Source of the DNA: Ulva prolifera
Taxonomy: Eukaryota > Chlorophyta > Ulvophyceae > Ulvales > Ulvaceae
Assembly: GCA_023078555.1 (NCBI GenBank)
Contig: CM041200.1
Location: 558,001-622,000, forward strand
Length of the DNA: 64,000 nucleotides
Direction: 5' to 3'
Both the position numbers and the translations under genes were made by a program. How positions within the stretch are numbered: the stretch's first letter is position 1; each line of letters starts with the position of its first letter. Shown in pieces: positions 11,009-22,717 of this stretch. The notes beneath the pieces are model-generated. The model worked only from the letters and a program-made list of their open reading frames with translations. It was not told where the DNA came from and ran no database searches.

Positions 11009-11539
11009 TGTCATAAATCAGTGTCTAGGTACACCTGCAATGTATGACGCAAGTCTACGCATGGGTATGGTGGCCAAGGGCCCAGCCCGTGTTATGTTAG
11101 GATACTATGCATGAGCATACTTGGGGCGCTCCGTGAGCCGCTCGGCCCGGGCCATGGTCATTGGGCCACGGTGTAACACATAGAAAAAAAAAGCAAGAAT
11201 ACGCAACGGTCCTTTAAGGCACACGCGGACATATAAAGCTAATGCCCGCGCTGGCTGTGACCCGCATCGCACAGCCCACGGGCGTGACACCCGATGACAC
11301 GGCTTATGCCGGGTCACCGTAAGGAATGACACTTGACCCCCGCTAGCCACCACTTTGCCTAGCTTGCTTGACCATGACACGTGTCACATAGCACTGTGCA
11401 TGACACACGGTAGATATGCACGAATGGTCGCATATAGTTGTATGCGTCCAAGTCTGAAGTAACCTTTCTCATACATCTTCCATAGGTTCCTGCAATGTCT
11501 TGCATCCGGTGCAGTATACTCCCTGATCTATGTAGTGAC
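11009..11539 (+). repeat. CopB-1 3' LTR (family D), interrupted
   Basis: It begins TGTCATAAATCAG directly after an AGGGGAG polypurine tract. It is the reverse complement of the solo LTRs at 3879-4256 and 49084-49457. It contains the family F solo LTR and its far end is cut off by a hAT-like transposon end at 11540. Confidence 0.85.
11172..11405 (-). repeat. Solo LTR, family F, TSD CACGG
   Basis: A 234-bp unit with TG...CA ends (TGTAACACAT to GCATGACA) is flanked by exact CACGG at 11167-11171 and 11406-11410, inside the CopB-1 3' LTR. The strand is set by its similarity to 9839-10024. Confidence 0.85.
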
Positions 11540-13340
11540 TAGGGCTGCAAGTTAAGCAACCCGGAGTTAGTTCTAAGGGTTAATTAAGTAGGCTTCATTC
11601 ACCCCTAAAAATTCGCCAAATTGATCAAGCCCAAAATCGGTAGATTAAGGGTTATTTAAGCCTTTAATCTGGGTGTCGGGGTGTCATGTTAAGGGGTTTT
11701 TACACATTATTTTTAAAGTTGTTCGCCGATGTTGCAAGCGTTGCGACACGGTTCTGATCACTCAGGAAGTGTGCACAAGCAAGCAAACGTGCTTGGTTGT
11801 TGTCCGGATGGTCGTTGGGACTGCTGTTTGGTGTTAGCTCGTGTGGAGATTGAGTTCATTTGGTCGCTTGATCTACCTTATAATGGTCCGGTGTTGTAAT
11901 GGCCAAGTCTGTCTACTCAGAAGCACACCTATTCCAGATATGCATGCACCAATTGTGGATACATGTGTATGTATCTCAGGCTAGTGCCTTGCAAAACTTG
12001 AGCCAGGCGAAAGTATACCAAAGAATACCTCAGAATGCCAGCATGTACCACGTCACAGCTGTGCACATGAGCTGCATGCATACAGCTACATGTGCATAAT
12101 TCCACATGCCCAAAAGTGCCACTAGCATTCCTCAACATGTATAATCTCACATACCAATCCCATGTATCATGCCACCTTTTGCCACAGCCTTTTGGCAGTG
12201 CGAAGTGCCAGCTCAGTGCATGACACGTCATGCATGTGGCGCATGCATACTCCTGGTCTGCGCTTGCGCACGCCAAGGGTGCAGCGTCAAAGACCATGCC
12301 AGCCAACCTACGTCTGCGTATCCATGCAGCACGATGTTGCTGCATTGGATTGACGGAGGATGATACATGCCAAATCCCAATGCCCGCAGCAGATCGCCAG
12401 ATCTCGCGGGATGGTGCACCCTGATCCGTACAGAGATCAACGAGCAGCGCGATTCCACAGTTCCACAGAGCTATCAGTAGCGAGGACAGCACAAAGCAGG
12501 GATGGGCCTGGGCACATATATTCCAAGTGTTTTGCTGTGATCGACACAAGTACCTTTGGTCGATTGGGGCGCTTCTGTTCCAGTCATTCCATCTGTGCTG
12601 CATTGTTACCCCTGTCTTTCTCTCCTGTCATTTCTGTACGCTCGCTAGGGTGCCCAGCTCCCTGCGCTACCCGATCAGTCAACATCCGGTATGTGTGATT
12701 TGATCAGCAAGGAAATGTATATGACGTGGCCGCACATGACAAGGTGTAGTCATACATGCAGCTTGTTGCTATGGTGGCAGCCGGTCGCTCTTTGGCTTGA
12801 TGTATTTGTTTGCTTTGCCATATGATGGCCCGATATGTGTAACTTGAAAGACAACCATACATGCAGCTTGCTGAAATGCATCAACTTCCGCGAATGCTGA
12901 GTATGCTACATACTATTGAACAATGCAGAGGCACCCCCTTGAAACAGCTACGCTGTGTGCACCAATAAGTCATAGACGACCAACAAGAATGAAGTGCCTC
13001 GGCAATTACCAATCGAAAGAAGCCGCAATCACCAGTCACACAAAAATAACACCTCAAAATGTCACCAAACCACATGATCATCATGTGGCCGTAGCGCCTG
13101 TAGAGTTGTTGTAGCAGCCCTTGCATGTGCATGGGGATTTCCACTCGCGGCCACAGAGGCCACCGCCCAAGCTTTGCAGGTTAAGCATGCCTCAATGTCA
13201 CTTTACAGGTTACCGTTTTACCTATTAACTTGACGCAAGTTACGAATTAACGTAGTCACGTTAATCGTCCATTGTCAAGTTAAGGGTTAATGGCTAGAAC
13301 TGATCGACGTCCGCTTAACAATTGTGACGCCAATGTGTAT
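11540..13340. mobile_element. hAT-like DNA transposon remnant, left end only
   Basis: It starts TAGGGCTGCAAGTTAAG, closely like the terminal inverted repeat of the complete hAT element at 19740 (TAGGGCTGTAAATTTAAC). AT-rich subterminal DNA with TTAAGGGTTA-type motifs follows (11.57-11.70 kb) and similar DNA recurs at 13.19-13.34 kb. The right terminal repeat was not found and the CopB-1 LTR does not resume, so the right side is lost or rearranged. No transposase is seen. The right limit given is approximate. A solo gypsy LTR sits inside. Confidence 0.45.
11892..12684 (+). repeat. Solo gypsy LTR, family A, TSD TCCGG
   Basis: This is a full-length copy (793 bp, TGTTGTAATGG to CAGTCAACA) of the Gypsy-1 LTR, differing by only a few percent. 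Exact TCCGG flanks it at 11887-11891 and 12685-12689. No internal region is present, so it is a solo LTR from recombination between the two LTRs of a former full element. Confidence 0.95.
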
Positions 13341-13509
13341 ATTTCGCTCGTAAGGCGAAAATTCGACATAACATAAAAAGGTGAGCAATAATAATCCGAG
13401 TCTTACGTGATGGTGGGCTTTCCGCTTTATCTATAAAAGCTGCGACTGTTACCACTTGAGTCGTGCATGCATACGACAACCAGCTTGCGCCGAAGGTGAG
13501 ATGGACATA

Positions 13510-13782
13510 TGTTCAAATGCAAGCGCGAGTGGAAGCGTCATACCGTAAGTTGGGCGAAATGTTAAGTATGTGTGCGGAGTACTTAGCACATGACGCCTGA
13601 GATCTGGGATCACACCTGCATGGTCAGTATCTGAGTCAGATACTTGAACCATGACCTTGTTCGACCTATACAGAGAGCTGGAATGTGTCTTCTCATTCGC
13701 GGGCTGGTGACTGCCACGTGTCACCCCGTGCGTGCATTCGCATGTGCACCTGCCTTGTGCGCTACGAGGCACTTTCACAACA
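13510..13782. repeat. Solo LTR, family E, TSD ACATA
   Basis: A 273-bp unit from TGTTCAAATGC to CTTTCACAACA is flanked by exact ACATA at 13505-13509 and 13783-13787. A second copy with its own TSD is at 37220-37497 and a fragment at 3820. The internal region of this family is not in the window, so its class is unknown. Confidence 0.88.
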
Positions 13783-13820
13783 ACATATCACAATAGGAAG
13801 AGGAACTGAAGAGCACACAT

Positions 13821-14027
13821 TGTGTAATATTTAGCCATACAATTGTTTTATAATGTAACCATAGGTGTTATGTTATTCCGTCCTTGACTGAGTGATATTA
13901 GGCGTGACTGAGGTATCAAGGGTTTCAAGAGTTGAAAAGCTGGTATATTTTGGTATTGAACATCACGCCTCACTCTGGAGCATATACACATGTATTGTCC
14001 AGCAACTTCGGACCTTTACACGTAACA
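13821..14027 (-). repeat. Possible small LTR with polypurine tract
   Basis: On the minus strand AAAAGGGGGAAGAG is followed at once by TGTTACGTG, and the segment ends ATTACACA about 207 bp later, with a TATAAAA-like box inside. This looks like a 3' LTR, but no second copy, TSD or coding region supports it. Confidence 0.3.
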
Positions 14028-14778
14028 CTCTTCCCCCTTTTGATATAGCCCTCAGATTTGGCCCTCTCAGACTGCTCCAATTTACATAGCAACAGGCCCA
14101 AGAATGTATTGAGACAATCAGTGTGTATGGTATTGGCCATTCAGGTTCATATAGATCGATGATACCACTGTCACGAGCTCAACCTGTCATCATCCCTGTC
14201 TGCTTATGTACGTTCCAGCTCTCTGCACGCTCCCTACATACATAGAATCCTAGCATATCCTTTCAACATGTCAGCATCGCATGTGCCTGCGTCGAAACAT
14301 TACATCTTTCTTCCCTGGTCAACATTATATCCTCGTGGCCGCCAATGTGTATTGTGTGAAAGCATGATGAAGTTATTGTTGCCAAGTTCTGGCTCAAGAA
14401 GCTGCCACATGTGCTATTGACAGCTCAAGCACCTCGCTAGGGATTTCAGTTCCCATAAAAAAATCAAGGCACGATCTATGCCTATGCCCAGGCACGACTG
14501 TTGCGATAGCAAGGGCCGCACAAGGGACCGATGTTTGATGCTCTTGGGCCTTACAACACCACATACCCTGTAGCCTGGATGGAAATGTGCACTATACGGG
14601 AGCACATATTCTCAGGGACTTAGCTCATGGCTCATAAGCACGGTGCGCTGGAAGCAGCTTGAAAAACAAAAAAAAAACACATTGGATCTGCGGCTGTACG
14701 TACGCGGCTTTTGTGCAGGAACGGTGTCTCAGCTGCCACACTGCATGTCGCGCGCCGCTGACAATGCAAGCGCCAGGC
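14028..14778. other. Intergenic, 3' side of the MFS gene
   Basis: No gene is supported. On the minus strand a TGTAA (14551-14555), a poly(A) signal typical of chlorophytes, lies 224 bp after the MFS stop. A short A-run is at 14671-14680. Confidence 0.4.
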
Positions 14779-17641
14779 CTATGCTCGTGTGGGGTGGACA
14801 CAGGGCTCCAACAGGTGGCTTGCATTCCGACGGTCCTTTGGGTATGTCCAGTGAAGGAATGAATAGATTGTGAAACACATTCCCCAGGGAATGATCATGC
14901 AGACCACCATGGCACTGCTCAACGCGTTCGCCTTGTGGTAGTCCAGCGGCTTGTCTGAGCCGGTCGGCTGGTGCGTAACAGGGTCGCACGCGATCGTCGC
15001 CTCGGTTGGAAAGCCATAAAGCCTCTCCGCTACGATGCCCACGAGCGGCGCCCCCAGCGATGCCAGCGCCATCTCAAACGACCTGTGTTACAGCATACCG
15101 TAGTAAATGTATAGAATCGACAATGTCTGTCCCCATATCGGTGAACAAGGCGAAACCTTTTGACTGTTCCGTTCCGGTATCCCTGTGACGACGAGTGTGC
15201 TAAGGAACGGTGTCCGGTGTCCCGGGGTCATCGTCGCTGGTACGACGAATGGCAAAACAATGATGTCGCTGTACGTGTCCTGTCCCTGTCACTGGTGGTA
15301 CGTCAACGGTAAAAAAGGGAACGAGCTGCAGGAAATTGGTACATGACCTTTTTCGGCCAGTGCTGGTAGGACAGTACAAAAATCACGGCCAGTCTCTTGT
15401 CCTCGGGCGCCAAGCTACACAGCTGATTCAATCACAGTGATTACGCACACACGCTGCTCACCATCACGTTGACATGACAGCTCACACCGGCGTGACGAGC
15501 GACCAAACAAAGGACCGCGTGTGTCACGTCCACCTGAGCACGCTGCTGACGAACTCCTGAACAACTATTCGCCTACATGTCCCTGTCGCCACCGAACCGA
15601 CGGCCACCAATACCAAAGGGAATTATTTTCGTGTCCCGTCCCTGCGGGGCCCGCAACGGTTCGTTTCTGTTTCTTCGGGTACGCAGTGTTTTGGCCGCAC
15701 CAATCCGCTGCCGATGCCTCCAGGCGGCTGCGTTGACAGCGGAGCTGCCACCGCGTGCCGCATGCTGGCCTACCACGCCAGCGCTGCACACCATGTGGCA
15801 GCTGGGCAGTATGCAGCAACGGCAGCGCGAGCTCGGGTGGCAGCAGCCTCGCATAATCAAGCAGTGTGAACCACATGCACAGGTGGGAACGTCGCAGAGC
15901 ACCTGCAGATGTACGCACCTGTCAAACGCGTAGATGAGGTTGCGCAAGTGAGGCGGCACGATCTCGGAGAAGATGGCGTTGTTGTTCGGGCCGGCCCACA
16001 CATGCAGCAGGCCCATGCAGAACACCGCCACGCAGTACAGCACAACGGTCGCCGGTTCGCCGTTGCGGGGCAGGCCCTTGAGCAGCAGCAGAGTGAAGGG
16101 TATGCCCATGAAGACGCTGAATTGGCATGTCCAGATGCGGCCGTGGTCGCGGCTACGCATGGCCGCCCAGTCACCGACGACACCTCCGAGAACGCCGCCA
16201 AGCGCAGCACCGGCGAGGAAGGTGGCATTCACGGCTGCTGCGCTAAAGTCGGAGAAGCGGATGAGCTGCAGGTACACGGTGAGGAACACCAGCGCGTTCC
16301 ACGGGGTTGAGCCCATAATGCCCTGTGCGATGATGACCAGGAAAGTGGGGATCTTGAGGACCTGCGCAGGCACGGCCCTTATGTGCATGTGGCTGCTCTG
16401 TGACTATGCAGATAAGCGAAGGACGACCCGACTGCAGCCGGTAAGTCCAAGAGGGCCACACCGTCATGAACTCTGATAGGAGCTCTTGCGTGCTGTGCTT
16501 CGGTGGCAGGCCCGGGTCGAGCATCTCCCCTGACCGTAGAGTCCGCACCAGGCGTGGATCCTTGACAAAGACAAGAGATGCAAAGCCGATGGTGATGGCG
16601 ATTACACCAACGACGCGAAATGCAAATCTCCAGCCTTCCATGCCCCAAAAGCCAAGCCCAGCCATGTTTGTAGCGAACAGCGCTCCCAGCATCCCCCCGA
16701 GTGCCCCTGCGCACAGAGACAGAGAGTGCGCGTGGGCTGCAATGGTTACAATCATCAAACACAAGCATGCGTCGTAAATTAGCTGTGGCCATGCAGACTC
16801 CAGCTCGCACAGATGCTTGAATGGGCCAGCACTTCAAGCATGGGGGCAGCACCTGTTGTGTAGAGGGTGCCAAAAGCTGTGCCTCGGTCTTCGTCCGAAT
16901 AGTAGTCAGCAACCAAGCTCTGCAAGGAAGGGAGCAGTGGTCGGTCAGAGCCCAGGGGAGGAGGATTCTGGATCTACTCAGCTGGCCAGGCGTACCTGAG
17001 TATTTGGAATAATGAAGCTTAAACCAACCCCATTCCATGCCCACATGAACGCACCCCATCCTACAGAATTCTGTAAGCTAAACAGTAGCGTGCAGGCGCC
17101 CCAAATGAAACATCCAGCCGCGATGACACCGGAACGGTTGAAGGAGTGCCCCAGGTAACCGCCCAAGGCGGACGCCAGGGCTTGGCAGGCAGCTCGGGAC
17201 GATGTGATCACCGCCAGCTGAGCTAAACTTACAATCACACGGGTCAGTGTGTGCTTTCGTTCAGCGCAATCGTGAGATCAGCTCGTACGAAATGGAATGG
17301 GCCGGTACCAGGCTACGAAACCAAGACCGGTACAGCGGCGCACCTGGAGTGGCATTGTGAAACGAGCATCCAACATACTTATAAACCGAAGGGAGCAGCT
17401 GCTCGTCTGTTTTTTCTAGTATGGATGCAGTATTTATTGCAAGCATCGTCGAGAGCCGCGCGTGCGAGTCCGCAGGGCGATTGTCATCATAGGACCGCCT
17501 GTCTAGCAAAAAATCTTCTTCCCCACTAACAATACTCAGCACCTCGTACGACCTAGTTGCCGGGATCACGCATTCATCATTTGCATCAGCCCGTCCAAGC
17601 TCCTTGGTGGATACATATGCCATTTTGATATCACCCATCAA
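14779..17641 (-). CDS. MFS transporter, Spinster-like (6 exons)
   Basis: Proposed exons, in order of transcription: 17344-17641, 16996-17222, 16853-16919, 16462-16706, 15919-16361 and 14779-15082. All introns are GT-AG, the phases agree, and the sum is 1584 nt, giving 527 residues. A hydrophilic N-terminus of about 70 residues is followed by the 12-helix fold. Marks of the plant and algal Spinster-like branch are EKTDEQLLPSVYKYVG in helix 1, the motif-A-like loop GGYLGHSFNR after helix 2, GIMGSTPWNALVFLTVY mid-protein, a second motif-A-like GDWAAMRSRDHGR, and PPHLRNLIYAFDR before the last helices. It is a membrane permease; the substrate cannot be read from sequence (sugars or lipids have been proposed for relatives). 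Introns 1-4 are 76-146 bp and intron 5 is 836 bp. The start could instead be the second or third Met. Confidence 0.9.
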
Positions 17642-18763
17642 AGATGCATATTAGAAGCCAAGGACACGGAGTGATTTCACGTCGTGATGGAAGCCGGACT
17701 TTCAAGTGCTGCACCGGTGCCTCCAAGTTAGCAGTCGCGATACAGCAGCCACGTGTGCACACTTAGCCAATCAGGGCTGCCGCGTAGGCGCGTAGGCCTC
17801 GCTGTATTGTATTGTACTCGCCGTTGCGCGCCACCGCGGCACCGTCACCATTGTTGTGGGCCACCCCAGGCAACTTATCGCAGTGCAGTCGTGCGCAAGT
17901 GAGAGCGCTGACGACCGGAACTATTTGATGTCAGCAGCAATAGATACTATGCTGAATATATTGTCCCATTGACATTGACTCGCTGTCCTGGAGGCGTTGG
18001 CTGTCCGCCAGGTTGCCACCGCTTCGCGCGTCAGCCCCGCGTCACGTATGTTATCCAGTACTGGCCAGCCAAGCATGCATGATGATTGCCACATTGTGGC
18101 GATTAGTTTTGCGGAACGCCGGCACACAGCTGCAGGAATGTTACACGGCCTCGCCCAAGTGAAGCGTTGATCATGTAAGCAGAGTTTGTGATACAAGAGA
18201 GAGCTCCAACGGCGTACATATCTTTTTGACCATAGGTTCCGCTGAAACATCGCGAACTTGATCCCTCCTTGCGGCAGCTTTTCGCGTGGGCATGCACAGC
18301 TGCATCACAGCTTCACACTGCAGCAAATGATTGAACTGTAATGATGCTGTTGTTTGTCAGCTGTATCCGCTACAAGCGCCAACGTGGGGCTGGCCGAGCG
18401 TTCAGTGGCAGATCTGCGCAACCAAACTGCGTTGAAGGCCGCTCTATACACTGCACGGCGAGTCGTTTCATCAGCTCTGTGAGATAGCACTGATATGTTT
18501 CTCGTTGATGACGTCTTCCGAGGCGCATGCCTTGGTCTACGATCGCGAGATGGCTGGTCAGCTGAACTCAGGTGCTGGCCCAGGTACTCTGGCCATCCAC
18601 CACAACGCATGTAACCACCCAATCTCTGTTGCTGTTTTCGATAGCTTTTTCTCTTGCACTGCGATTGTGTCATCTTGCGACTGATGAGGCAGATGCTGTG
18701 GCTGTTTCCTCATTATGCCACAATACGTTAACGAAGCCTTGTGCACCTCTATGATGTGTCTTT
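17642..18763. other. Intergenic, 5' side of the MFS gene
   Basis: No gene recognised. A CCAATCA box (17765-17771) on the plus strand lies about 125 bp upstream of the MFS start. Several 60-120-codon frames exist on both strands without motifs; I do not call them genes. Confidence 0.4.
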
Positions 18764-18858
18764 ATATACATATATATATATATATATATAACTATATATA
18801 TATAACTATATATATATATAACTATATATATATAACTATATATATATATACAATATAC
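18764..18858. repeat. TA-rich microsatellite
   Basis: Nearly pure (TA)n is broken at regular distances by AACTATA, giving a higher-order unit of about 20 bp (TATATATATAACTA). Confidence 0.95.
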
Positions 18859-19739
18859 AAGGTCACTGAATTTATGTTACCTATGTACACTTGTGAGGAA
18901 CCCGTGGACAGTGTGATGCGTCGGCTCAGTCCATTTTTTTAACACAAAGTCACTTGCACAGTAGCACTGTCTTGCGAAGCAGTCTTGCTGCCTTACTGTA
19001 CAGCACCAAGCTACTGCTGAGGTGCCTCATAGAGGCGTAAACGGGCGTATGTGTTGCCCTGGCAGCTCTGTCACGAAACCATTCAGCATTACCTTTGTAG
19101 ACATGCTGCACTGGGATGCGTTCTGATACCTGATTGTTAACACCACTCCTGTGACGCTGGCAGGGCACTGCTGGGTGCAACCCAGACCTTGCATGTGCTC
19201 CACTGTGCTGTGGCATGCCCCTTCTGTCACACATGGTGTGCAGTCACGTTTGTTGCCCGGTGCCTTTGACGCATTCAGCTGCACAAGGCCTGCACAAGGC
19301 CTCGAGATGATCCAGCTGCAATGATCAGCTCGGACTTCGCAACGGCACATGCATATGTGATGACGGCGTTAGTAACGTCGAGGAGGCGAGTGGCAAGGGT
19401 GGCCAGTGTGGTGATGGCATGTGGCAGCGAGGTGAGAACCCGGAACGCGACTACACCTATCTCGCCGCACACGCGACCGCTGAAGACGAAACTTATGCAT
19501 TCACCGTCTTACTATCTTATCTATCAATACATTGCTATTGTAGAGCAAATGGATCAGTATGCTATGAGTTCGTTCTGCCACATGCCCGCGTGACCGGGAT
19601 GTGTCGAGGCACCGCCGACTGAGTTGTCTGTGTTACAAAGGAAAGACTGAGTAGTCTCTGTGGAAACATTGCACGGGGGGGTGTCCGAGGGTGGTACGCG
19701 GCACGACTGGTGTAGCACCCACATGCACATACCCACCAC
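18859..19739. other. Unassigned region
   Basis: No gene supported. A minus-strand frame at 19275-19472 is hydrophobic but matches nothing I recognise. Confidence 0.35.
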
Positions 19740-20880
19740 TAGGGCTGTAAATTTAACATCTGGGGGCACGATTTAACGTTAATTAACAAAGCTAAAGTAA
19801 AATAAAAGTAAAATAGGCTAAAAAATCTTTACTTTAAACGTGTTTTAAACTAGTGTTTTCCTGCTTTACCTGTAAAACTGTTAAACATGTGGAGGAGGCA
19901 GTTTCGGCCAATGGCACGGCACAAACACGGCACAAACACGGCACAAACACGTCCACAGCCACCTAGATACACCTATTGCACCGCCTATCACTTATCTGCG
20001 TCTCCTGAGCAACTTGACGACGATGGAGATGCTCCTAGGCTGTCAGACTGCAGGCCACATGCTACTGCACCCTCGTTCTGGCACACCAGATCCAGAAGAG
20101 TCTTCCTCATACACTTCATCAACACAACCAAGCAGATGTTCAAAACATCGAATTTCGTCCACAGCTGCATCATTATCGCCTAGGTGATGGAGGTTGATTT
20201 TGGTGCACTATGTCGTTGCCAGCGTACTGTTTTTCATTGACCTTCTCCTGGAGGTCGAGTTGTCTAGAAATATATTCCACAGCCTCTCCACAGTTGCACA
20301 GCAGCGCTTCGCAGACATCATTTCAATGGCAGCCTCTCTCGAGCTCGGCAAACTTTTCAGCAACACCACGAGACACAACATCAGTCGCAGCTGGCTTTCT
20401 GCGCAGATTGGAGCCACCTACATCTGCCGAATCAGCCAGGTTTGCCTGATCGGAACTGTCAGTCTCTTGCAGAGGTTCAGCAGGACGTCTGTCTTGTGCC
20501 ATGTGTGGAATTTGCTCACTGCCAAATCAATGACAGGTGCACACGGGCTACGGAAACTGACTCCCACAGCATGAGCAAGCGCATAGCGACACAGATTTAA
20601 GTACTAGGAGCCAGCAACAGGTGTGCTGCGACTTATATCATGACCACCGTGCTTTGTTAGTGATGTCTTGTCCTATGAGGTCGGTCAAAGCCATCAGAAT
20701 ACAGCCCTTTTTGGCTTCAACTTTGGTTTTAAAGCACCCTTAAAGTTAAAATGCGTGAAAGTAAAATAAAAGTAAAATGACCCCTTTAAAGCCTCGAAAT
20801 CGTTTTAACGTTAAAATTGTAAAGTAAAATAGCATTTTAAAGTACGTTAAAATGGGGGTAAAGTTAAATTTACAGCCCTA
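19740..20880. mobile_element. Non-autonomous hAT transposon, complete
   Basis: An 1141-bp element has perfect 18-bp terminal inverted repeats (TAGGGCTGTAAATTTAAC) and an exact 8-bp target duplication CCCACCAC (19732-19739, 20881-20888). Both features are diagnostic of the hAT superfamily. Subterminal DNA is rich in short TAAAGTAAAATA-like repeats at both ends, as expected of transposase-binding regions. Inside are only frames of 60-126 codons with no recognisable transposase or BED finger, so it depends on a transposase elsewhere. It inserted at the edge of a CCA repeat. The perfect ends suggest a recent insertion. Confidence 0.92.
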
Positions 20881-20945
20881 CCCACCACCCACCACCACCA
20901 CCACCACCGCCACCGACCACCACCACCACCACCACCGCCACCGAC
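20881..20945 (+). repeat. (CCA)n repeat
   Basis: Imperfect CCA/CCG triplet repeat directly adjoining the hAT target duplication. Only CCCACCAC remains on the left of the element. Confidence 0.9.
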
Positions 20946-21059
20946 AGCGCCACATTTGTCAATGCTGCTAGTGAGAGGCCATTCCGGACGACTCACGGAG
21001 GCATGCGTCCTGGTTCGCGTCCTCGACCTCGTCCTCGGGAAATGTGCCCTGGGCAAGTG

Positions 21060-21062
<3 letters not shown>

Positions 21063-21094
<32 letters not shown>
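21063..21094 (+). repeat. Homopolymer of 32 C
   Basis: An uninterrupted run of 32 cytosines. The G-rich strand could form quadruplexes; the exact length may be unreliable in assembly. Confidence 0.95.
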
Positions 21095-21095
<1 letters not shown>

Positions 21096-22717
21096 AGGGG
21101 GACACATCCCCCGGCGGACAATTTTCCGAGACACATTCAAAGTGTTCGAATAACTCCTACTCGACGACGAATTTCAACAAACGGCCAACGCAGATATACG
21201 TAATCATGTATTCGTGATTGTTTCACGTCTACGATGTAACTTTTATGTTTTCTTCCTGAACCGGACACGTTCCGCTGAACACGGCCTAAGTCATGCATGG
21301 ACCGACAGATTCCGCAGCCACCTGTGCCAATTCGTTAGTGTTCCAAGCCTAGGCCCCCCAGGAGAATCGCTTTTTAACATAGACAGCGTTGCCGGCCGCC
21401 GCCACCGATCACCAGGAGGGTTACAAAGACTTGACAGCAGCTACTCGTGCGGTCGTCTGTGTCAAAGCTTTCGCAATCACTGTTTCCATCAAGCGCGCGA
21501 CAGGCACATCTTCTGAACGCTTGACGAGCATATCGAAGCCTATCAAAAACAGCAGCCTTCCAGCTCGCGACACGGCGCTCATCTGTAGCAATCTGTTGCG
21601 TCGGGCTTGGCTTCTTGGTGCTGCCATCCGAACATGTCGGGCTCGGTGACCGCTCGACGCCGCGGCACTGAACTTGATACGCAACCACAATGACCACCAA
21701 GCTGTCCAATTCACCCGCTTCCAAGCCCAGATAGCATCAGCTCGCCAATACCCACGCAACAGCTCACTGCCTGGCGCTCGCTGACCGCATGCCAGCGAGA
21801 GGTGGCTGTTTTTGCCTCTGCTGATTCATTTGACCGTTGGCAATGGCGCGCAGCTGCAGCGGGTTGCTGCCCTGATTTGTACGTGCATGGGTCTGTTCTT
21901 GCTGTACGCTGAATCGCAGCGAGCCGCGATTCGCTTGCAATGCACAATACATCCGGATCTGAATGTTCGTTCTAGGCTAGGAACACTTTCGTGCACCTAC
22001 TGCCACATCCACCCAAGCGCGCCGCGTGCTGCCATGCGACCCGGCCGTGGCGCCGCAATGGGCGGGTACATATCGCCGGCAGTGGCATGCTGGTTTGCAT
22101 TGCTGCCTGTCTGTGATGGTCATGTAATTTAGCATCAACCAGTGAACTTTCTACCTCAATACATGCAACTCGCTAATCACATGTGGCCACAGGCATCAGC
22201 AGTTGTTCAGATCAGTACAAATTATATTACGCTCAACCTTCTTTCAGATTGATAAAGCCAGCTTGCGGTGGCTATACCACAAGGTCAGCAGGCATGTGAC
22301 ACTCGCAGCTACAAGAGCAGAAATCTCATGGGTTGGAATCCCACCTGCATTCACAAGTTTCAATTGGGGTGCCCAAGCGGAGGGCTGAATCAAATCAAAC
22401 GTGCCGGACTCGACCACATCTCATTACGTCTCCCATCAGCTCATCAAGCACATGAAAAACATGACACATTGCCGGACCCCTTTGAACCCCTGGCATGACG
22501 CCCGAAACAACAGCGAATTATTGTCATATTCTGACCAATGCAGCTGCTTTCTGTGATCATGGAGACACTTACATTTTAACACCCTACCTCTGCCTAGCGC
22601 TACTTGACTGCACGATACTGCAGTGGGGAACACACGCAAGTGACTCCGCTGACCGAACATCACATACCCACTGGTCTCTGTTGTACAAACTCAGGACTGC
22701 TAAAAAGCATGTACACA
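21095..22717. other. Region 3' of the bZIP gene
   Basis: No gene is supported. A minus-strand TGTAA lies at 22569-22573, 145 bp beyond the bZIP stop, as a likely poly(A) signal. Frames around 21.4-21.9 kb on both strands carry no recognisable domain. Confidence 0.4.

Larger units (their letters stand above)
4257..11539 (+). mobile_element. CopB-1: Ty1/copia element, old and broken
   Basis: The order of parts is copia-type. Gag with a CHVCKKTGHLQKDC zinc knuckle lies about 4.3-5.3 kb, followed by a protease site (VDSGSDAHV) near 5.4 kb. Integrase is about 5.8-6.7 kb (CHGC finger; D in HVDVLGP; D in RGDRGGEF; E in GIAERE). A long variable linker reaches 8.8 kb. Reverse transcriptase is about 8.9-9.8 kb (LWVDDLFIF) and RNase H about 10.5-10.9 kb. 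A polypurine tract ends at 11008 and the 3' LTR starts at 11009. The coding region is heavily decayed, with roughly ten breaks. It is interrupted by a solo CopA-type LTR (7596-7935) and by a 0.66-kb insertion (9839-10497). No 5' LTR in the matching orientation was found. Confidence 0.88.

Noticed and set aside
15100-15918. Possible small transposon in the large MFS intron
   Set aside because: GTCC(T/C)GTCCCTG repeats are present, but no inverted ends or target duplication were found.
20847-21140. Minus-strand frame with long Gly and Trp runs
   Set aside because: It is the translation of the CCA repeat and the C run.
22250-22345. tRNA-like B-box (GGGTTGGAATCCCACC)
   Set aside because: No matching A box, acceptor stem or cloverleaf could be drawn.
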